64,000 nt of DNA from Methanogenium sp. (GTDB lineage: Archaea; Halobacteriota; Methanomicrobia; Methanomicrobiales; Methanomicrobiaceae), in assembly GCA_030595665.1 (NCBI GenBank), contig JAUVCV010000006.1, positions 1 to 64,000 of the forward strand, in the 5' to 3' direction. The position numbers and the translations under genes are program-made. The notes beneath the pieces were generated by a model. It searched no databases. It was not told where the DNA came from and was given only the letters and a program-made list of their open reading frames with translations. Below are positions 51,713 to 61,746 of the stretch, one piece after another (position 1 is the first letter of the stretch; each line of letters opens with the position of its first letter).

Positions 51713-53545
51713 TCAGATAAACCGTGGTTTCATGGAGAGGTTCTTCTGGGTATATATTTTCCGTGTAGGCTTTCCTGCAGTCACAGCGGAAATTTTCTCT
51801 ATAAGTGCAACCGGTGTCATCTCTTCCTTGTATGGTTTCTTTGGCTGTGACTCCTTTCGGATGGTCACGGTGAGTAACCCTGATTCAGCCTCAGAATCAC
51901 CGACAACTACCACGTATGGCACCCAGTCCATGCCTGCTTCCCTGACCTTTTTGCCAACCGACTCTTCACGGTCGTCAACATCACAGCGGATGCCTGCCTT
52001 TGTCAGGACATCACATACTTCTTTTGCGTATGGGATATGACGCTCGGCCACCGGCACAATCCGTGCCTGTGTCGGGGAAAGCCAGACCGGGAGCATCGGG
52101 ACATCCTGCGTTGCGGTCTTCTCTAAGAGGGCACAGATGACCCGTTCAATTGAGCCTGTTGGTGAACAGTGGATGATAGGTGGATGAACCTCCCCTTCAT
52201 CGGTGAAATATTTGATATCAAAGCGTTCTGAAGATTCCACATCAATCTGAACGGTTGGGTTCTCAATGGGACGGCCCTGCCCGTCAATTGCTGCAAGGTC
52301 CACCTTTGCCACCCAGTAGTGCACACGGTCAGAGAGCACTTCAATGAGCATTGGCACACCGGATGTCTTCACAAGACCTTTGACCCATTCTTCGTGCTCT
52401 TCGTAGAACCCTTCCGTGCACCGGAAGATGCCGGCAAGGGGAGTCTCGAGATCCCGGCCGGTCCGCCAGCCCATCATCATCTGCTCTTCAAAGCATTTGA
52501 GTGTCTGGTCCATGTCAAGGCAGAGGGAATGCATATCCGGCATGGTAAACGCACGCAGACGCTTCAGACCGATGCACTCACCCTTCTGCTCGTGACGGAA
52601 GGAGTAGGTGGAGAGCTCATACATCTTCATCGGGAGTGTATTTGGTGAGATGTGCATGTCGTGCATGATAGAGAACATCCCGAAACAGGCCGCAAACCGG
52701 AGCATCATGTTGCGGTTGCCTGACTTGAACCTGTACTGCCGTTCGCCGAATTTTCCTGCGTGCTCGTTGATGGCAGGGTTGTCAAGGTCATACATGACCG
52801 GCGTCTCAACCGGCATACCGCCATAGTCAAGCACCAGTCCAAGGACATAATCTCCGAGCAGATCGCGGATTATTTTCCCCCGGGGTAACCACCGAAGGTT
52901 TCCTACATCAGAGAGGGGCTCGTAATCAACGAGTTCCTTTGCCCGCATCAGTTCGCAGTGGACTGAATCGCTGGTTCCTTCTTCAGCGATTCCTGTCTCT
53001 TTTTTGACCAGTTTCCCGAATGGTGTGTCATCTGCATATTTCGCGGAATCTTCCCGTGCACCTTCGGGGGTGAGGACAAAGAAGGTGTGGGTGACCTGCT
53101 TTTTCTCTGCTTTCTCTTTTGCGTCTTCCGGGGTAATTGTCCGGGAGAGTTCAGAGAGAGGGTGGCCCTTACAGGAGATGGTGAATGCCTTGTACCATCC
53201 AAACGGTGCACGTTTGACGGTCATTCCCTCTTTTTGGGAGCAAATTTCCTCGATTGTGGTCAGTGCCTCAATCGCCGCTCTGGGGTTTGAGAGGTCACTC
53301 GCGAGGTGGGCATACGGGTAGATCATGATATTTGTTGTGCCGATCTTCTCTGCCGTTTCCAATATCTCCGCTGCGGTCTTTGCCGCAACACCCGGGATAT
53401 TCTCTTCGTCTGGCGCTTCAACAGCACAAAATGCTGTCAGTGCCTCTTCAAGTCCGTCGGCCGGCACAATGTTCTCTTCTGCTACCGGTGTCTTCTTCAG
53501 GGCTTCATATGTTATCTGGTCGGAATGAATCAGCAAAATTCGCAT
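51713..53545 (-). CDS. thrS: Threonyl-tRNA synthetase, archaeal type
   Basis: This 610-residue enzyme charges tRNA-Thr. The N-terminus [15 protein letters not shown] begins the archaeal editing domain (D-aminoacyl-tRNA deacylase fold, to about residue 140), which removes mischarged serine. The class II core follows: zinc ligands in [18 protein letters not shown], and motif 2 in [18 protein letters not shown] (split: [18 protein letters not shown]). A motif 3-like [17 protein letters not shown] precedes the C-terminal anticodon-binding domain. ATG 53545 with GAGGAG 8 bases upstream is preferred to 53575. A TATATATAT tract lies just upstream. Confidence 0.95.
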   Translation of the reverse strand: MRILLIHSDQITYEALKKTPVAEENIVPADGLEEALTAFCAVEAPDEENIPGVAAKTAAEILETAEKIGTTNIMIYPYAHLASDLSNPRAAIEALTTIEEICSQKEGMTVKRAPFGWYKAFTISCKGHPLSELSRTITPEDAKEKAEKKQVTHTFFVLTPEGAREDSAKYADDTPFGKLVKKETGIAEEGTSDSVHCELMRAKELVDYEPLSDVGNLRWLPRGKIIRDLLGDYVLGLVLDYGGMPVETPVMYDLDNPAINEHAGKFGERQYRFKSGNRNMMLRFAACFGMFSIMHDMHISPNTLPMKMYELSTYSFRHEQKGECIGLKRLRAFTMPDMHSLCLDMDQTLKCFEEQMMMGWRTGRDLETPLAGIFRCTEGFYEEHEEWVKGLVKTSGVPMLIEVLSDRVHYWVAKVDLAAIDGQGRPIENPTVQIDVESSERFDIKYFTDEGEVHPPIIHCSPTGSIERVICALLEKTATQDVPMLPVWLSPTQARIVPVAERHIPYAKEVCDVLTKAGIRCDVDDREESVGKKVREAGMDWVPYVVVVGDSEAESGLLTVTIRKESQPKKPYKEEMTPVALIEKISAVTAGKPTRKIYTQKNLSMKPRFI

Positions 53546-53629
53546 GGTGGATACTCCTCGGTATATATATCGCAAATATCGTTTTGATCTGTTCCATAAT
53601 TAGGGTATGGATTCCCGGTACAAACCGGT

Positions 53630-54181
53630 TCACCTAACATTTTTATGGTAGCGTGAGAGGGTTGCCTCTCGCTGGTTGAGATATTTAGCATCCCCCTTCG
53701 AACCGTATGGTTTCTCTGCACGTTCTGTTGTATAAAATACAAGCTGACCGATTGGCATTCCTGCATAGAGACGGACCGGGCGGCGGTTTGCATTTGAGAT
53801 CTCAAGGGTAATGGTCCCGCAAAATCCGGCATCAATCCACCCCCCGGTCTGATGCAGGGCAATGCCCAGACGCGCAATACTGGATTTCCCTTCGATGGTC
53901 GCAACAACGTTGTCCGGCAGTGTGATGCACTCATGTGTCTCTGCCAAAAGGAACATGCCGGGCGGAACATCAATATACTCCGCATGCTTCTCGTCCACGT
54001 GGGACACAACTGAATCCTGTTCGTAGGGGTCAATAACGTCATCGGACTCTTCATACCATACAAAATGGTCACCCAGCCGGATGTCAATAGAATTGGGCTG
54101 AATAAATTTCGAATCGAACGGGTCGATTTTTATAAACCCACGCTCAATGCGGTCCTGTATCTGCCAGTCAACGAGAATCAT
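53630..54181 (-). CDS. dcd: dCTP deaminase (possibly bifunctional dCTP deaminase/dUTPase)
   Basis: This 183-residue trimeric enzyme of the dUTPase fold converts dCTP to dUTP or directly to dUMP. Motifs are [34 protein letters not shown] (split: [21 protein letters not shown]) and [13 protein letters not shown]. Near the C-terminus, [17 protein letters not shown] is the substrate-closing lid. Archaeal homologues such as the Methanocaldococcus enzyme do both reactions; no separate dut is seen here. Confidence 0.94.
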   Translation of the reverse strand: MILVDWQIQDRIERGFIKIDPFDSKFIQPNSIDIRLGDHFVWYEESDDVIDPYEQDSVVSHVDEKHAEYIDVPPGMFLLAETHECITLPDNVVATIEGKSSIARLGIALHQTGGWIDAGFCGTITLEISNANRRPVRLYAGMPIGQLVFYTTERAEKPYGSKGDAKYLNQREATLSRYHKNVR

Positions 54182-54243
54182 AATACCTGATAGAAAATGG
54201 GTTGTGAACGGTATTTATTTTATCTTGAGATTGCCGGCCCGTT

Positions 54244-55002
54244 TCACAACCTTTCGGTGCCCTTTTCACTTTCCCCTGTGGTCGAATCATCACTTTCGTC
54301 GCTTTTTCCCCCATTGATATGCCACTCAGAACGGCTGATGATCCCATGGAGGGTGCTCACTTCCCGCCCGGTAAGAAGAGTGCGCCCAAAGATCCGTCGC
54401 ATCATGGTCATGGCATTTTCCCGTTTGTAGTCCGGGTGATCGATGAGATCCAGATATTCGTCAATATGGCTGTACAGAGCGTCCATATCGCGCCGCGAAG
54501 CAGTGATATAATTCCCCCGTGGGAGGTGTGCAAGTTCGTAGCAGACAATACCTACTGCATGGGAGATATTTACAATCGGATACTCTGGTGATGTCGGGAT
54601 GGTGCAGACAACGTCGCACTGTCGCACCTCTTCATTGGACAGACCCCAGTTTTCCCTGCCAAAGAGAATAGATATTCTGCCATCAACAGGAGCAACAATA
54701 TCCCGAAGTTCATTTGGGGCATAATAGGGCATGCGCATTGCATGGGATATTGTCTTTGAGAGTTCTCCGGTTGTTGCAACAAGCATGTTGGACTCTGCAA
54801 TTACATCATCCAACGATTCTGCAATCACTGCTGACGCCAGCACGTCTTTTGCATGGGATGCCCGGGTGGATGCCTCTAATCCCATCTCCGGTGGGTTAAT
54901 CAGTACAAGCCGGGTAAACCCGAAGTTCTTCATCACCCGTGCTGCAAATCCGATATTCCCTTCATACAGGGGTTCTACAAGGACTATTTCGACCTCTGGC
55001 AT
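54244..55002 (-). CDS. SPOUT RNA methyltransferase (TrmJ-like)
   Basis: This 252-residue methylase has the SpoU knot motifs: VLVEPLYEGNIGFAARVMKNFG (split: VEPLYEGNIGFAAR, VMKNFG), LFGRENWGLSNEE and PTSPEYPIVNISHAVGIVCYE. The closest named type is TrmJ, which methylates the 2'-O of tRNA position 32. The C-terminal 30 residues are Ser/Asp/Glu-rich and look disordered. A 20-base gap separates it from the GGGPS gene, so the two are likely co-transcribed. Confidence 0.88.
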   Translation of the reverse strand: MPEVEIVLVEPLYEGNIGFAARVMKNFGFTRLVLINPPEMGLEASTRASHAKDVLASAVIAESLDDVIAESNMLVATTGELSKTISHAMRMPYYAPNELRDIVAPVDGRISILFGRENWGLSNEEVRQCDVVCTIPTSPEYPIVNISHAVGIVCYELAHLPRGNYITASRRDMDALYSHIDEYLDLIDHPDYKRENAMTMMRRIFGRTLLTGREVSTLHGIISRSEWHINGGKSDESDDSTTGESEKGTERL

Positions 55003-55023
55003 ATGTGTGCAGTCTCCGTAATG

Positions 55024-55710
55024 TCAGTGGACTGCTTTCACGGTCGCCCTGAGTGCAGAGACACCGTCGTCATAGACGGCATTGCCGACAACAATGGTGT
55101 CAGCAAACTGTCCCATTTCAGCAGCTTTCTCTGCATTATTGATGCCGCCGCCATAGAACAGGCGGGCGTCAGATACAGCATCTGCTGCCGCAGCCACGAC
55201 TTTCGGGTCGCCATATGTTCCCGAATATTCGATATATACGACAGGGAATGAAAAGTACTGGTCTGCCACCTCAGCATAGGCAGCAACATCTGCTGCAGAG
55301 ATGTCACAGATTGCACCCGTCACTTTGCCTACCGATGATGCCGGATTCAGGACGATATAGGCTTCAGGAATTACTTTTGTCCAGTCGATGTGGTTATGTT
55401 TTACCCACTTCTGGTGTGTTCCGACCATCCAGCGCATATCAGGGGTGTTGAGGACACTGGGTACAAAAAGGGCGTCCACTTCATCCAGTACCACTCCTTC
55501 GGGCCCTGCCGGTTCAACAACGATGGGCAGATCATACTCTTTCACCTGCATGATCAGTTCCCGCATATTTTCCTGGGTTACATTCAGTGTCCCTGAGAGC
55601 ATCAGGGCATCTGTTCCACTTGTCGCAATATCCGCGACGGTATCGTTGTCAATTACTTTGTCCGGGTCCAGTTTCGTGATGTGAACCCAGTCCTTCCAGC
55701 TGTCATCCAT
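55024..55710 (-). CDS. Geranylgeranylglyceryl phosphate synthase
   Basis: This 228-residue TIM-barrel enzyme makes the first ether bond of archaeal membrane lipids, from glycerol-1-phosphate and GGPP. Motifs are HITKLDPDK at the N-terminus, VVEPAGPEGV, FVPSVLNTPD, IEYSGTYGDP and the phosphate-binding LFYGGGINNAEKA with DTIVVGNAVYDD. ATG 55710 matches the conserved N-terminus. The AT-rich TATA-like stretch just upstream suggests a leaderless message. The 9 bases gained by starting at 55719 are not conserved. Confidence 0.94.
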   Translation of the reverse strand: MDDSWKDWVHITKLDPDKVIDNDTVADIATSGTDALMLSGTLNVTQENMRELIMQVKEYDLPIVVEPAGPEGVVLDEVDALFVPSVLNTPDMRWMVGTHQKWVKHNHIDWTKVIPEAYIVLNPASSVGKVTGAICDISAADVAAYAEVADQYFSFPVVYIEYSGTYGDPKVVAAAADAVSDARLFYGGGINNAEKAAEMGQFADTIVVGNAVYDDGVSALRATVKAVH

Positions 55711-55724
55711 CGTTATCAATATGT

Positions 55725-55770
55725 TTTATAAATTAAGCGTAGTTACCGATAGTGTTAAATTATTTAACAC
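55725..55770 (-). promoter_or_regulatory. GGGPS promoter with palindromic operator-like site
   Basis: On the minus strand an AT-rich TATA-like element (55725-55737) lies 15-27 bases ahead of ATG 55710. About 15-20 bases further up, GTGTTAAA (55752-55759) and TTTAACAC (55763-55770) form a perfect 8-bp palindrome around TTA. Its position just upstream of the TATA/BRE is where archaeal regulators bind. Confidence 0.5.
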
Positions 55771-55787
55771 CAATGCAGCATTATCCA

Positions 55788-55899
55788 ATTGCGATAACCA
55801 AGCAATTGTTTCACCCTCGGGACGAGGGGTAGGGCCTGTGGACTCACGAACAATCGGGGTATGAAGCCTCTGGGTATTTAGCTCAGGGGTAGTTCACTT
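55788..55899 (+). repeat. Stranded 3' end of a TnpB element (112 nt) at the topA 3' end
   Basis: This is closely similar to the reverse complement of 44779-44900. On the plus strand it begins with TnpB-like terminal codons (GRGVGPVDSRTIGV then TGA), continues through a GAAGCCTCTGGG/CTCAGGGG hairpin region and ends TAGTTCAC. The TCA in that end is the reverse complement of the topA stop codon. Confidence 0.8.
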
Positions 55900-58710
55900 G
55901 CATGAATCCTGAAATGCACGGATCTTCTCTGTGGATAGCCCTGTCACCTGTGCGAGGTGCCCGGCATCTGCAGCCTTTAGCCCTGCTGTGTTAATAACTC
56001 CGGCGTGGTACAGCCGTTCAAGCATCGCTTCTCCCAGGCCGGAGATCTCCAGAAGGCCGTTTCGCCCGGTATCTACCATCTTTGCGGTCACTTTTTCCGG
56101 TGGTGTAACACCCATTCCGTTGCAGACAGATGTTGCATGCTTCCAGGCAGTCTCCGGTTTAATGCCGGAAATAATGCTGAGGTATGCCGGATGAAGGGCA
56201 CAAAAGTCTGCCGGTGTTGTGATGCCTGCTTCAAAGTATTTCTTCAGACTCACTGCAGGCACCCCGTATTCACGGAGTGCGGCGCGGTTGTGTACCGCCC
56301 GCGTTTCATTAAGCAGGGTTTCTGCCTCTGCTGCGGAGAGGTGCATCTGTGTGAGTGCTTCAGGTGTCATTGTAGCCAGTCCCCCCATGTCGCCGACACC
56401 TGCCCCTACAAGTGCCGCAGCCACTTTGGCGGGTGAGCGACCACGTCGGGGCACCACATGTTTGCGGACAAACTTCTTCAGTTCTGAGCGTTTTTTGAGG
56501 ATTTCGAGGACACTCAGGGCCTCTTCCCGGAGGCAGTCCACTGTTGCCTCATCTGTACCGAGAGCTTTTGTCAGTCGTTCCGGTTTGAGGTTTGCCACTT
56601 CATACACACTGTAGATATGGGATGCATGCAGGCGTGCAATCATCTCCTCGTCTGAAGATGGCATCATCATGAGTGCTTCCTGGTTGGATTTGATATGGTT
56701 GCAGAGGGGGCACCCGATCTCCCAGGGACGTGCTCCTTTTCGGATAAGGCGGACGAAATTGAGACCGTGTATCTCGCAGACCTTGTCTTCACGAATGGCT
56801 GTGCCCCATGCCACGCCGGGGAGGCCGATATTAAATGTACAGTTTGGATATCCTGTGCATCCGATGAACTGTGACATTCCTTTGGTCTGGCGTATCATGA
56901 GGTCATGCCCACAGGCAGGACATTTCCCGAGGATTCTCTCCTCATCGTTTCTGTCCATGATCTCACGGCCGATCTGCTCCTCGTTTGCTTCGAGGGCGTC
57001 AAAGACGCGGCGCAACATTGTCTGGGATTCGGATATAACCTCATCACGGGTAAGTTTTGCCTCCTTTATCTCCTCCATATGCTGTTCAATGGTACTTGTC
57101 ATCTCGGGATTTGTGATGGGCACATCGTGGTTCTCCATTGCCTCAACAACACCTCTTCCGACGAGGGTGGGGCGGACAGGTGTTCCCTCTACATACCGGC
57201 GAGATACCAGTTTTCCAATAACTTCATGCCGGGTAGATTTTGTGCCAAGACCAAGTTCTTCCATCCGCTGAATCAGTTTTGACTGGGAATATCGTGGTGG
57301 TGGTGTGGTAAATTTTTCCTCATTGTTGATGGCAAGGATAGGGAGACGGTCACCGACTATCATTTCCGGGAGGATGGTGTCTTTTGCTTCACTGTAGGTA
57401 TAGACTTCCCGATATCCTGCTTCTGTAAGACGTGATCCGGTGGCAGTATATGTCTCTGTTCCAGCGTCAAAGAGGTATTTCAGTGTCGCCCAGTGTGCGT
57501 CCGGTGAGAGTGTCGCAAGAAACCGCCTGACAATGAGTTCATAGATTTTCCACTGATCATCGGTAAGTGCCTCTTTTTTTGCGGCACCTGCCGGATGAAT
57601 TGGTGGATGGTCCGTGCTTGATTTTTTGCCGCGGGTTGGGTCCTTCCTGCGGTGTGCCTGTGTCCATTCTACTGCACGGGAGAAGCTGGTCTTCTTAAGT
57701 TCCTTCAGGACTTCATCCAGATCCAGTGATTTCGGATATATAGTATTGTCTGTTCGCGGATAAGAGACGTATCCGTTCATATAGAGGTCTTCTGCGATAC
57801 GCATTGCGTTTGCTGCAGAGAAATGCAGACGGGCTGCTGCAACAATGAACGATGTGGTGTCAAAGGGTGCAGGTGCCCGATCCGTTCTGGTTCCTTCCTT
57901 TATACTGGTGACAACGAGCGGTGCAGCGGTGTTTTGTTCTGCCTGTACTGCCTCATGTTTGTCCTGGAACCGGTCGGTGGTGTGGCGTGCGGTGACGGGC
58001 GTTCCGTCTTTTTTGGTATCCACCGAGAGCATCCAGTACGGTTCCGGTACAAATGCCTCAATCTCTTTTTCCCGGTCGACAATCATCGCCAGTGTCGGGC
58101 TCTGTACCCTGCCGACAGAAAGAATACTTTTTCCACCGCGTTTGGCGGCAATCGAGATGAACCGGGTAAGGGATGCACCCCACAGGAGATCAATTATCTG
58201 GCGTGCCTCACCCGCTGCTGCAAGATCAAAATCAATACCTGCGGGGTCTTCAAAGGCCGTGGTTATTTCCTGTGGAGTGATTGCAGAAAACCGTGCCCTG
58301 TGGACAGGGACGTCTTTGTTTGTGGACCGTACGATCTCAAAGGCCTCCTTGCCGATGAGTTCTCCCTCCCGGTCATAATCAGTGGCAATGGTAACAAGAG
58401 TCGCTGTTTTTGAGATTTTTTTAATCAGGGAGACGATATTCTTCACGGTCGGTTTTTTGACGGTTTTGGCATCAATGAGGGTCCGTGGTGTATTTACTTC
58501 TGAACGCCAGTTGCTGTATCCCGGTTCAAAATCAATCTCCACCACGTGGCCACGCAGTCCCATGGTGATGGTGTCATCAAACCGGTAGGTGTTGACACCA
58601 TTCTCCTTTCCCGTGCGGACTTTTGGTCCTTTTACTGAATCCGCTGAACTGGCAAGTATCTCTGCAATACGCCGGGCTGCAATATTCTTTTCTGCAATGA
58701 TGAGGTGCAT
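55894..58710 (-). CDS. topA: DNA topoisomerase I (type IA)
   Basis: This 938-residue enzyme relaxes negatively supercoiled DNA. It has the TOPRIM domain (MHLIIAEKNIAARRIA at the N-terminus and TDYDREGELIG near residue 113). The catalytic tyrosine region is YPRTDNTIYP near 320, and DLLWGASLTRFIS belongs to the gate domain. Zinc motifs include CPACGHDLMIRQ and CTGYPNC, and the C-terminal ~300 residues are helix-hairpin-helix repeats. The stop codon TGA comes from the adjacent TnpB-element end, so the original C-terminus may have been slightly different. It lies 6 bases after gatB. Confidence 0.95.
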   Translation of the reverse strand: MHLIIAEKNIAARRIAEILASSADSVKGPKVRTGKENGVNTYRFDDTITMGLRGHVVEIDFEPGYSNWRSEVNTPRTLIDAKTVKKPTVKNIVSLIKKISKTATLVTIATDYDREGELIGKEAFEIVRSTNKDVPVHRARFSAITPQEITTAFEDPAGIDFDLAAAGEARQIIDLLWGASLTRFISIAAKRGGKSILSVGRVQSPTLAMIVDREKEIEAFVPEPYWMLSVDTKKDGTPVTARHTTDRFQDKHEAVQAEQNTAAPLVVTSIKEGTRTDRAPAPFDTTSFIVAAARLHFSAANAMRIAEDLYMNGYVSYPRTDNTIYPKSLDLDEVLKELKKTSFSRAVEWTQAHRRKDPTRGKKSSTDHPPIHPAGAAKKEALTDDQWKIYELIVRRFLATLSPDAHWATLKYLFDAGTETYTATGSRLTEAGYREVYTYSEAKDTILPEMIVGDRLPILAINNEEKFTTPPPRYSQSKLIQRMEELGLGTKSTRHEVIGKLVSRRYVEGTPVRPTLVGRGVVEAMENHDVPITNPEMTSTIEQHMEEIKEAKLTRDEVISESQTMLRRVFDALEANEEQIGREIMDRNDEERILGKCPACGHDLMIRQTKGMSQFIGCTGYPNCTFNIGLPGVAWGTAIREDKVCEIHGLNFVRLIRKGARPWEIGCPLCNHIKSNQEALMMMPSSDEEMIARLHASHIYSVYEVANLKPERLTKALGTDEATVDCLREEALSVLEILKKRSELKKFVRKHVVPRRGRSPAKVAAALVGAGVGDMGGLATMTPEALTQMHLSAAEAETLLNETRAVHNRAALREYGVPAVSLKKYFEAGITTPADFCALHPAYLSIISGIKPETAWKHATSVCNGMGVTPPEKVTAKMVDTGRNGLLEISGLGEAMLERLYHAGVINTAGLKAADAGHLAQVTGLSTEKIRAFQDSCK

Positions 58711-58716
58711 CCGTTG

Positions 58717-60153
58717 TCACTCCTCCGTTTCTTTCAGAGCGTCAGCCATTACACGATTGAGTTCTTTGGGGTCAGCCCGTCCACGTGTTGCTTTCATGAC
58801 CTGACCTACCAGGAAATTTACTGCTCCTTTCTTCCCGGCATGGTAATCTGCAACGGCGTTCGGGTTTGCGGCAATGACTTCACCTATCACCGCAGTGAAA
58901 TCATCTCCTGCAGCCTTGGTAAGGCCCAGACGGGTCACAATGTCAGCCGGCATTTCACAGGTTTCCACATTATCTCCCATGCAATGGTCAAGCATCACTC
59001 TGAGCACTTCAACACCGGATTTGTCGGTGATGGTGTCATCACGGATGAGGGCAATGAGGTCTGCGATGTTCATTGTGGGCACGTCATCGATGCGCATTGA
59101 ACGGTAGTTTATTTCACCGAGGAGAATGTCTGCCACCCATATGGCTGCAATGGCCGAATCAGCATCTGCGACTGATTCATAGAAATTTGCAACCTTCAGG
59201 TCACCGGTGAGGGTGCGGGCATGATTTTCTGAGATGCCATACTGTGTCATAAACCGCTCACGGCGTGCATCCGGAAGTTCGGGGAGAACAATGTCATCCA
59301 CCCACCCGGAAACTCTCAGGGGGCGGAGATCCGGTTCCGGGAAATACCGGTAGTCGTTTTCATTCTCTTTGCTGCGTGAAGATGTGGTGATGCCTCGTCC
59401 TTCCAGGAAATGGCGGGTTTCCTGTTCAATCCTTTGTCCCTTCCGGATGAGGTTGCGCTGGCGGGTGATCTCAAAGTTGAGTGCCTTTTCGACTCCTTTG
59501 TATGAAGAGATATTCTTACATTCCACCCGGTTGTGGCCCTTTATGGAGATATTTGCGTCCACACGGATGGAACCCTCGCGCTCCCCGTCAAAGACTTCGA
59601 GGTATTCCAGTGTTGAGCGGAGTTTGTTCAGGAAGCGGCGTGCCTCCTTTGGGGACCTGAGATCCGGTTCGGTAACAATCTCAATCAGGGGAATGGAACT
59701 CCGGTTATAGTCAACAAGGGAGTAACCTGCCCGGTCCCGTGAGGTCTTATGTATAAGCCTTCCCGGATCTTCTTCAAGATGAATCCGGGTGATGCGGATA
59801 TTTTTCGGGTGCCCCTCGTCGTCATCAACTTCCATGATGCCCTTCTCTGCTATTGGCTTGTCATACTGGGATATCTGGTAGCCCTTTGGCAGATCGGGGT
59901 AGAAGTAATTCTTACGGGAAAACTCTGAGACTTCCGGTACGGTCAGATTCAGGGCTTTTGCCACCTTAAGGGCATAGAGCACTGCCTGTTTGTTCAGGCG
60001 CGGCATCGCACCGGGGAGTCCCAGACAGATTGGGCACACATGAGTGTTCGGTTCGTCTCCCTGGAAATCAGTGGAACAGCCGCAGAAGAGCTTCGTCTTT
60101 GTATTGAGCTGGCAGTGAATTTCAAGGCCGATGATGACGGTTTTGTCAGTCAT
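58717..60153 (-). CDS. gatB: Asp-tRNA(Asn)/Glu-tRNA(Gln) amidotransferase subunit B
   Basis: This 478-residue subunit binds the misacylated tRNA and phosphorylates its side chain. Motifs are VIIGLEIHCQLNTKTKLFC (split: VIIGLEIHCQL, NTKTKLFC), VCPICLGLPGAMPRLN with zinc cysteines, KNYFYPDLPKGYQISQYD, and DYNRSSIPLIEIVTEPD. The tail domain of about 130 residues is present. It starts 2 bases after gatA. Confidence 0.96.
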   Translation of the reverse strand: MTDKTVIIGLEIHCQLNTKTKLFCGCSTDFQGDEPNTHVCPICLGLPGAMPRLNKQAVLYALKVAKALNLTVPEVSEFSRKNYFYPDLPKGYQISQYDKPIAEKGIMEVDDDEGHPKNIRITRIHLEEDPGRLIHKTSRDRAGYSLVDYNRSSIPLIEIVTEPDLRSPKEARRFLNKLRSTLEYLEVFDGEREGSIRVDANISIKGHNRVECKNISSYKGVEKALNFEITRQRNLIRKGQRIEQETRHFLEGRGITTSSRSKENENDYRYFPEPDLRPLRVSGWVDDIVLPELPDARRERFMTQYGISENHARTLTGDLKVANFYESVADADSAIAAIWVADILLGEINYRSMRIDDVPTMNIADLIALIRDDTITDKSGVEVLRVMLDHCMGDNVETCEMPADIVTRLGLTKAAGDDFTAVIGEVIAANPNAVADYHAGKKGAVNFLVGQVMKATRGRADPKELNRVMADALKETEE

Positions 60154-60155
60154 TT

Positions 60156-61460
60156 TCAGGCCACCTCCATCTCGTAGGCAAACGCAGCATCCACAACCCG
60201 TTCCTCCTCAAAGTGACGGCCGATTAACTGCAGGCCGACAGGCATCTTATCAACGGTCCCACAGGGGACTGATATTGCAGGTACTCCTGCGAGGTTTGCG
60301 GGGACAGTCAGGATATCTGCAAGATACATTGAGAGGGGATCACTCTTTTCGCCGAGTTTAAATGCAATCTGGGGCATGGTAGGGCCTGCGATGATATCTG
60401 CGTCTTTGAATATTCTGAGGAAGTCTTTGCGCACATTCTCCCGTGCCACCTGTGCCTTTGCGTAGTATTTCCCGTAGTATCCGGCAGAAAGGGCAAATGT
60501 CCCTAAGAGGATACGGCGCTGCACCTCTTTTCCAAAGAGTGTGCCCCGGTGGTCACGGAATTCATCGTGCCAGGACCGTTTTGTCTCAACGGAGGGGCCG
60601 AAGCGTACACCGTCAAAGCGAGAGAGGTTTGAGGATGCCTCACTTGTGCATGTCACATAGTATGCGGCAAGGGCGTATGCCATGGAGGGAATAGAGCAGG
60701 TCATTGTCTCAGCACCGGCATCTTCCAGTTTTCCGATAGCATTGCGCACACTTTCTGCAACGGCAGGGTCCACGCCTTCCCCAAAGAATTCCTCAGGGAC
60801 AGCGATTTTCATGCCCGCAATTTCTCCGGATGGTGTGTGAGTATACGGCCGGTCATATGCGGTGGTATCACGTGGGTCAGGGCCTGCAATGACAGACATC
60901 AGGGTATTGACATCTGTTACTGTCCTGCCCAGAGGGCCTATCTGCTCCAGTGAGTTGGAGTATGCAATGAGCCCGTAGCGTGATACGCGGCCAAAGGTAG
61001 GTTTGAGACCGACAATACCACAGAATGCTGCCGGGCAGCGGATTGATCCACCGGTGTCGCTCCCCAGTGCCATGTCAACCATGCCGTCACCGACTGCTGC
61101 AGCACTTCCGCCGGATGACCCTCCGGGGACCCGTGATGCGTCGTGCGGGTTTGTGGTGGGGCCGAATGCACTGTTTTCAGTAGTGGTCCCCATCCCGAAT
61201 TCGTCCATGTTTGTCTTGCCCACAATAGCAGCGCCTGCTTCCCGGAGACGTGTTACTACATGTGCATCAAAGGGTGGAACATACCCGGCAAGAATACGGG
61301 ATCCACAGGTGGTAGGAATTCCCGCTGTCGAGATATTGTCTTTAACAGCAATTCCTTTTCCTTCAAGCGGGCCGCCGGTCTCCTCATACATGGCCAGACC
61401 CAGCCGGGTGATGAACGCATTCGTCCGGTCTGTTTTTTCAAAGAAATACTCTTTTACCAT
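60156..61460 (-). CDS. gatA: Asp-tRNA(Asn)/Glu-tRNA(Gln) amidotransferase subunit A
   Basis: This 434-residue amidase releases ammonia from glutamine. The Ser-Ser-Lys triad is visible: Lys in GIAVKDNIST, and the serines in GGSSGGSAAAVGDG and GSDTGGSIRCPAAFCG. GTGA at 61466-61463 overlaps the gatC stop; ATG 61460 has a GGTGAT at suitable distance and is chosen, two codons shorter than the GTG alternative. The length is a little under bacterial GatA because the N-terminal helix is short, as usual in archaea. Confidence 0.95.
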   Translation of the reverse strand: MVKEYFFEKTDRTNAFITRLGLAMYEETGGPLEGKGIAVKDNISTAGIPTTCGSRILAGYVPPFDAHVVTRLREAGAAIVGKTNMDEFGMGTTTENSAFGPTTNPHDASRVPGGSSGGSAAAVGDGMVDMALGSDTGGSIRCPAAFCGIVGLKPTFGRVSRYGLIAYSNSLEQIGPLGRTVTDVNTLMSVIAGPDPRDTTAYDRPYTHTPSGEIAGMKIAVPEEFFGEGVDPAVAESVRNAIGKLEDAGAETMTCSIPSMAYALAAYYVTCTSEASSNLSRFDGVRFGPSVETKRSWHDEFRDHRGTLFGKEVQRRILLGTFALSAGYYGKYYAKAQVARENVRKDFLRIFKDADIIAGPTMPQIAFKLGEKSDPLSMYLADILTVPANLAGVPAISVPCGTVDKMPVGLQLIGRHFEEERVVDAAFAYEMEVA

Positions 61461-61462
61461 TC

Positions 61463-61732
61463 TCACATCACCCGCGGTGCCCTGATATGCCCGTCTTCTG
61501 TCTCATGGGCGTTGGCACATGCTGCTTCCTGCGTCAGTGAAGGAGTAACCACATCTTCACGCAGGACATTTACGAGATCTGCTTTGCCTTCTTCGCCGTC
61601 ACTGACAGTATCCAGGATATCAAAATATTCAAGTATATGATTGAACTGAGAGGTAAATTCACCCAGTTCTTCTTTTTGTATATGGATATCTGCAAGTTTT
61701 GCAATTCCTTCAACATCGTTTTCCAAAACCAT
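61463..61732 (-). CDS. gatC: Asp-tRNA(Asn)/Glu-tRNA(Gln) amidotransferase subunit C
   Basis: This 89-residue subunit stabilises GatA on GatB. It shows the family order IAKLADIHIQKEELGEFTSQFNHILEYFDILDTV (quoted in parts: IAKLADIHIQKEELGEF, FNHILEYFDILDTV) and a C-terminal LREDVVTPS motif. It begins 14 bases after the asparagine-synthetase-like gene ends and overlaps gatA if that starts at its GTG. Confidence 0.93.
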   Translation of the reverse strand: MVLENDVEGIAKLADIHIQKEELGEFTSQFNHILEYFDILDTVSDGEEGKADLVNVLREDVVTPSLTQEAACANAHETEDGHIRAPRVM

Positions 61733-61746
61733 ACGTATCGCGCCCT

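Noticed and set aside
53530-54087. 185-codon minus-strand frame overlapping dcd
   Set aside because: It is an out-of-frame reading of the dcd gene, which has complete enzyme motifs.
26887-55899. CRISPR array
   Set aside because: The repeated palindromes are few, far apart and in both orientations, with no regular spacers; they are transposon ends, not a CRISPR array. No cas genes are present.
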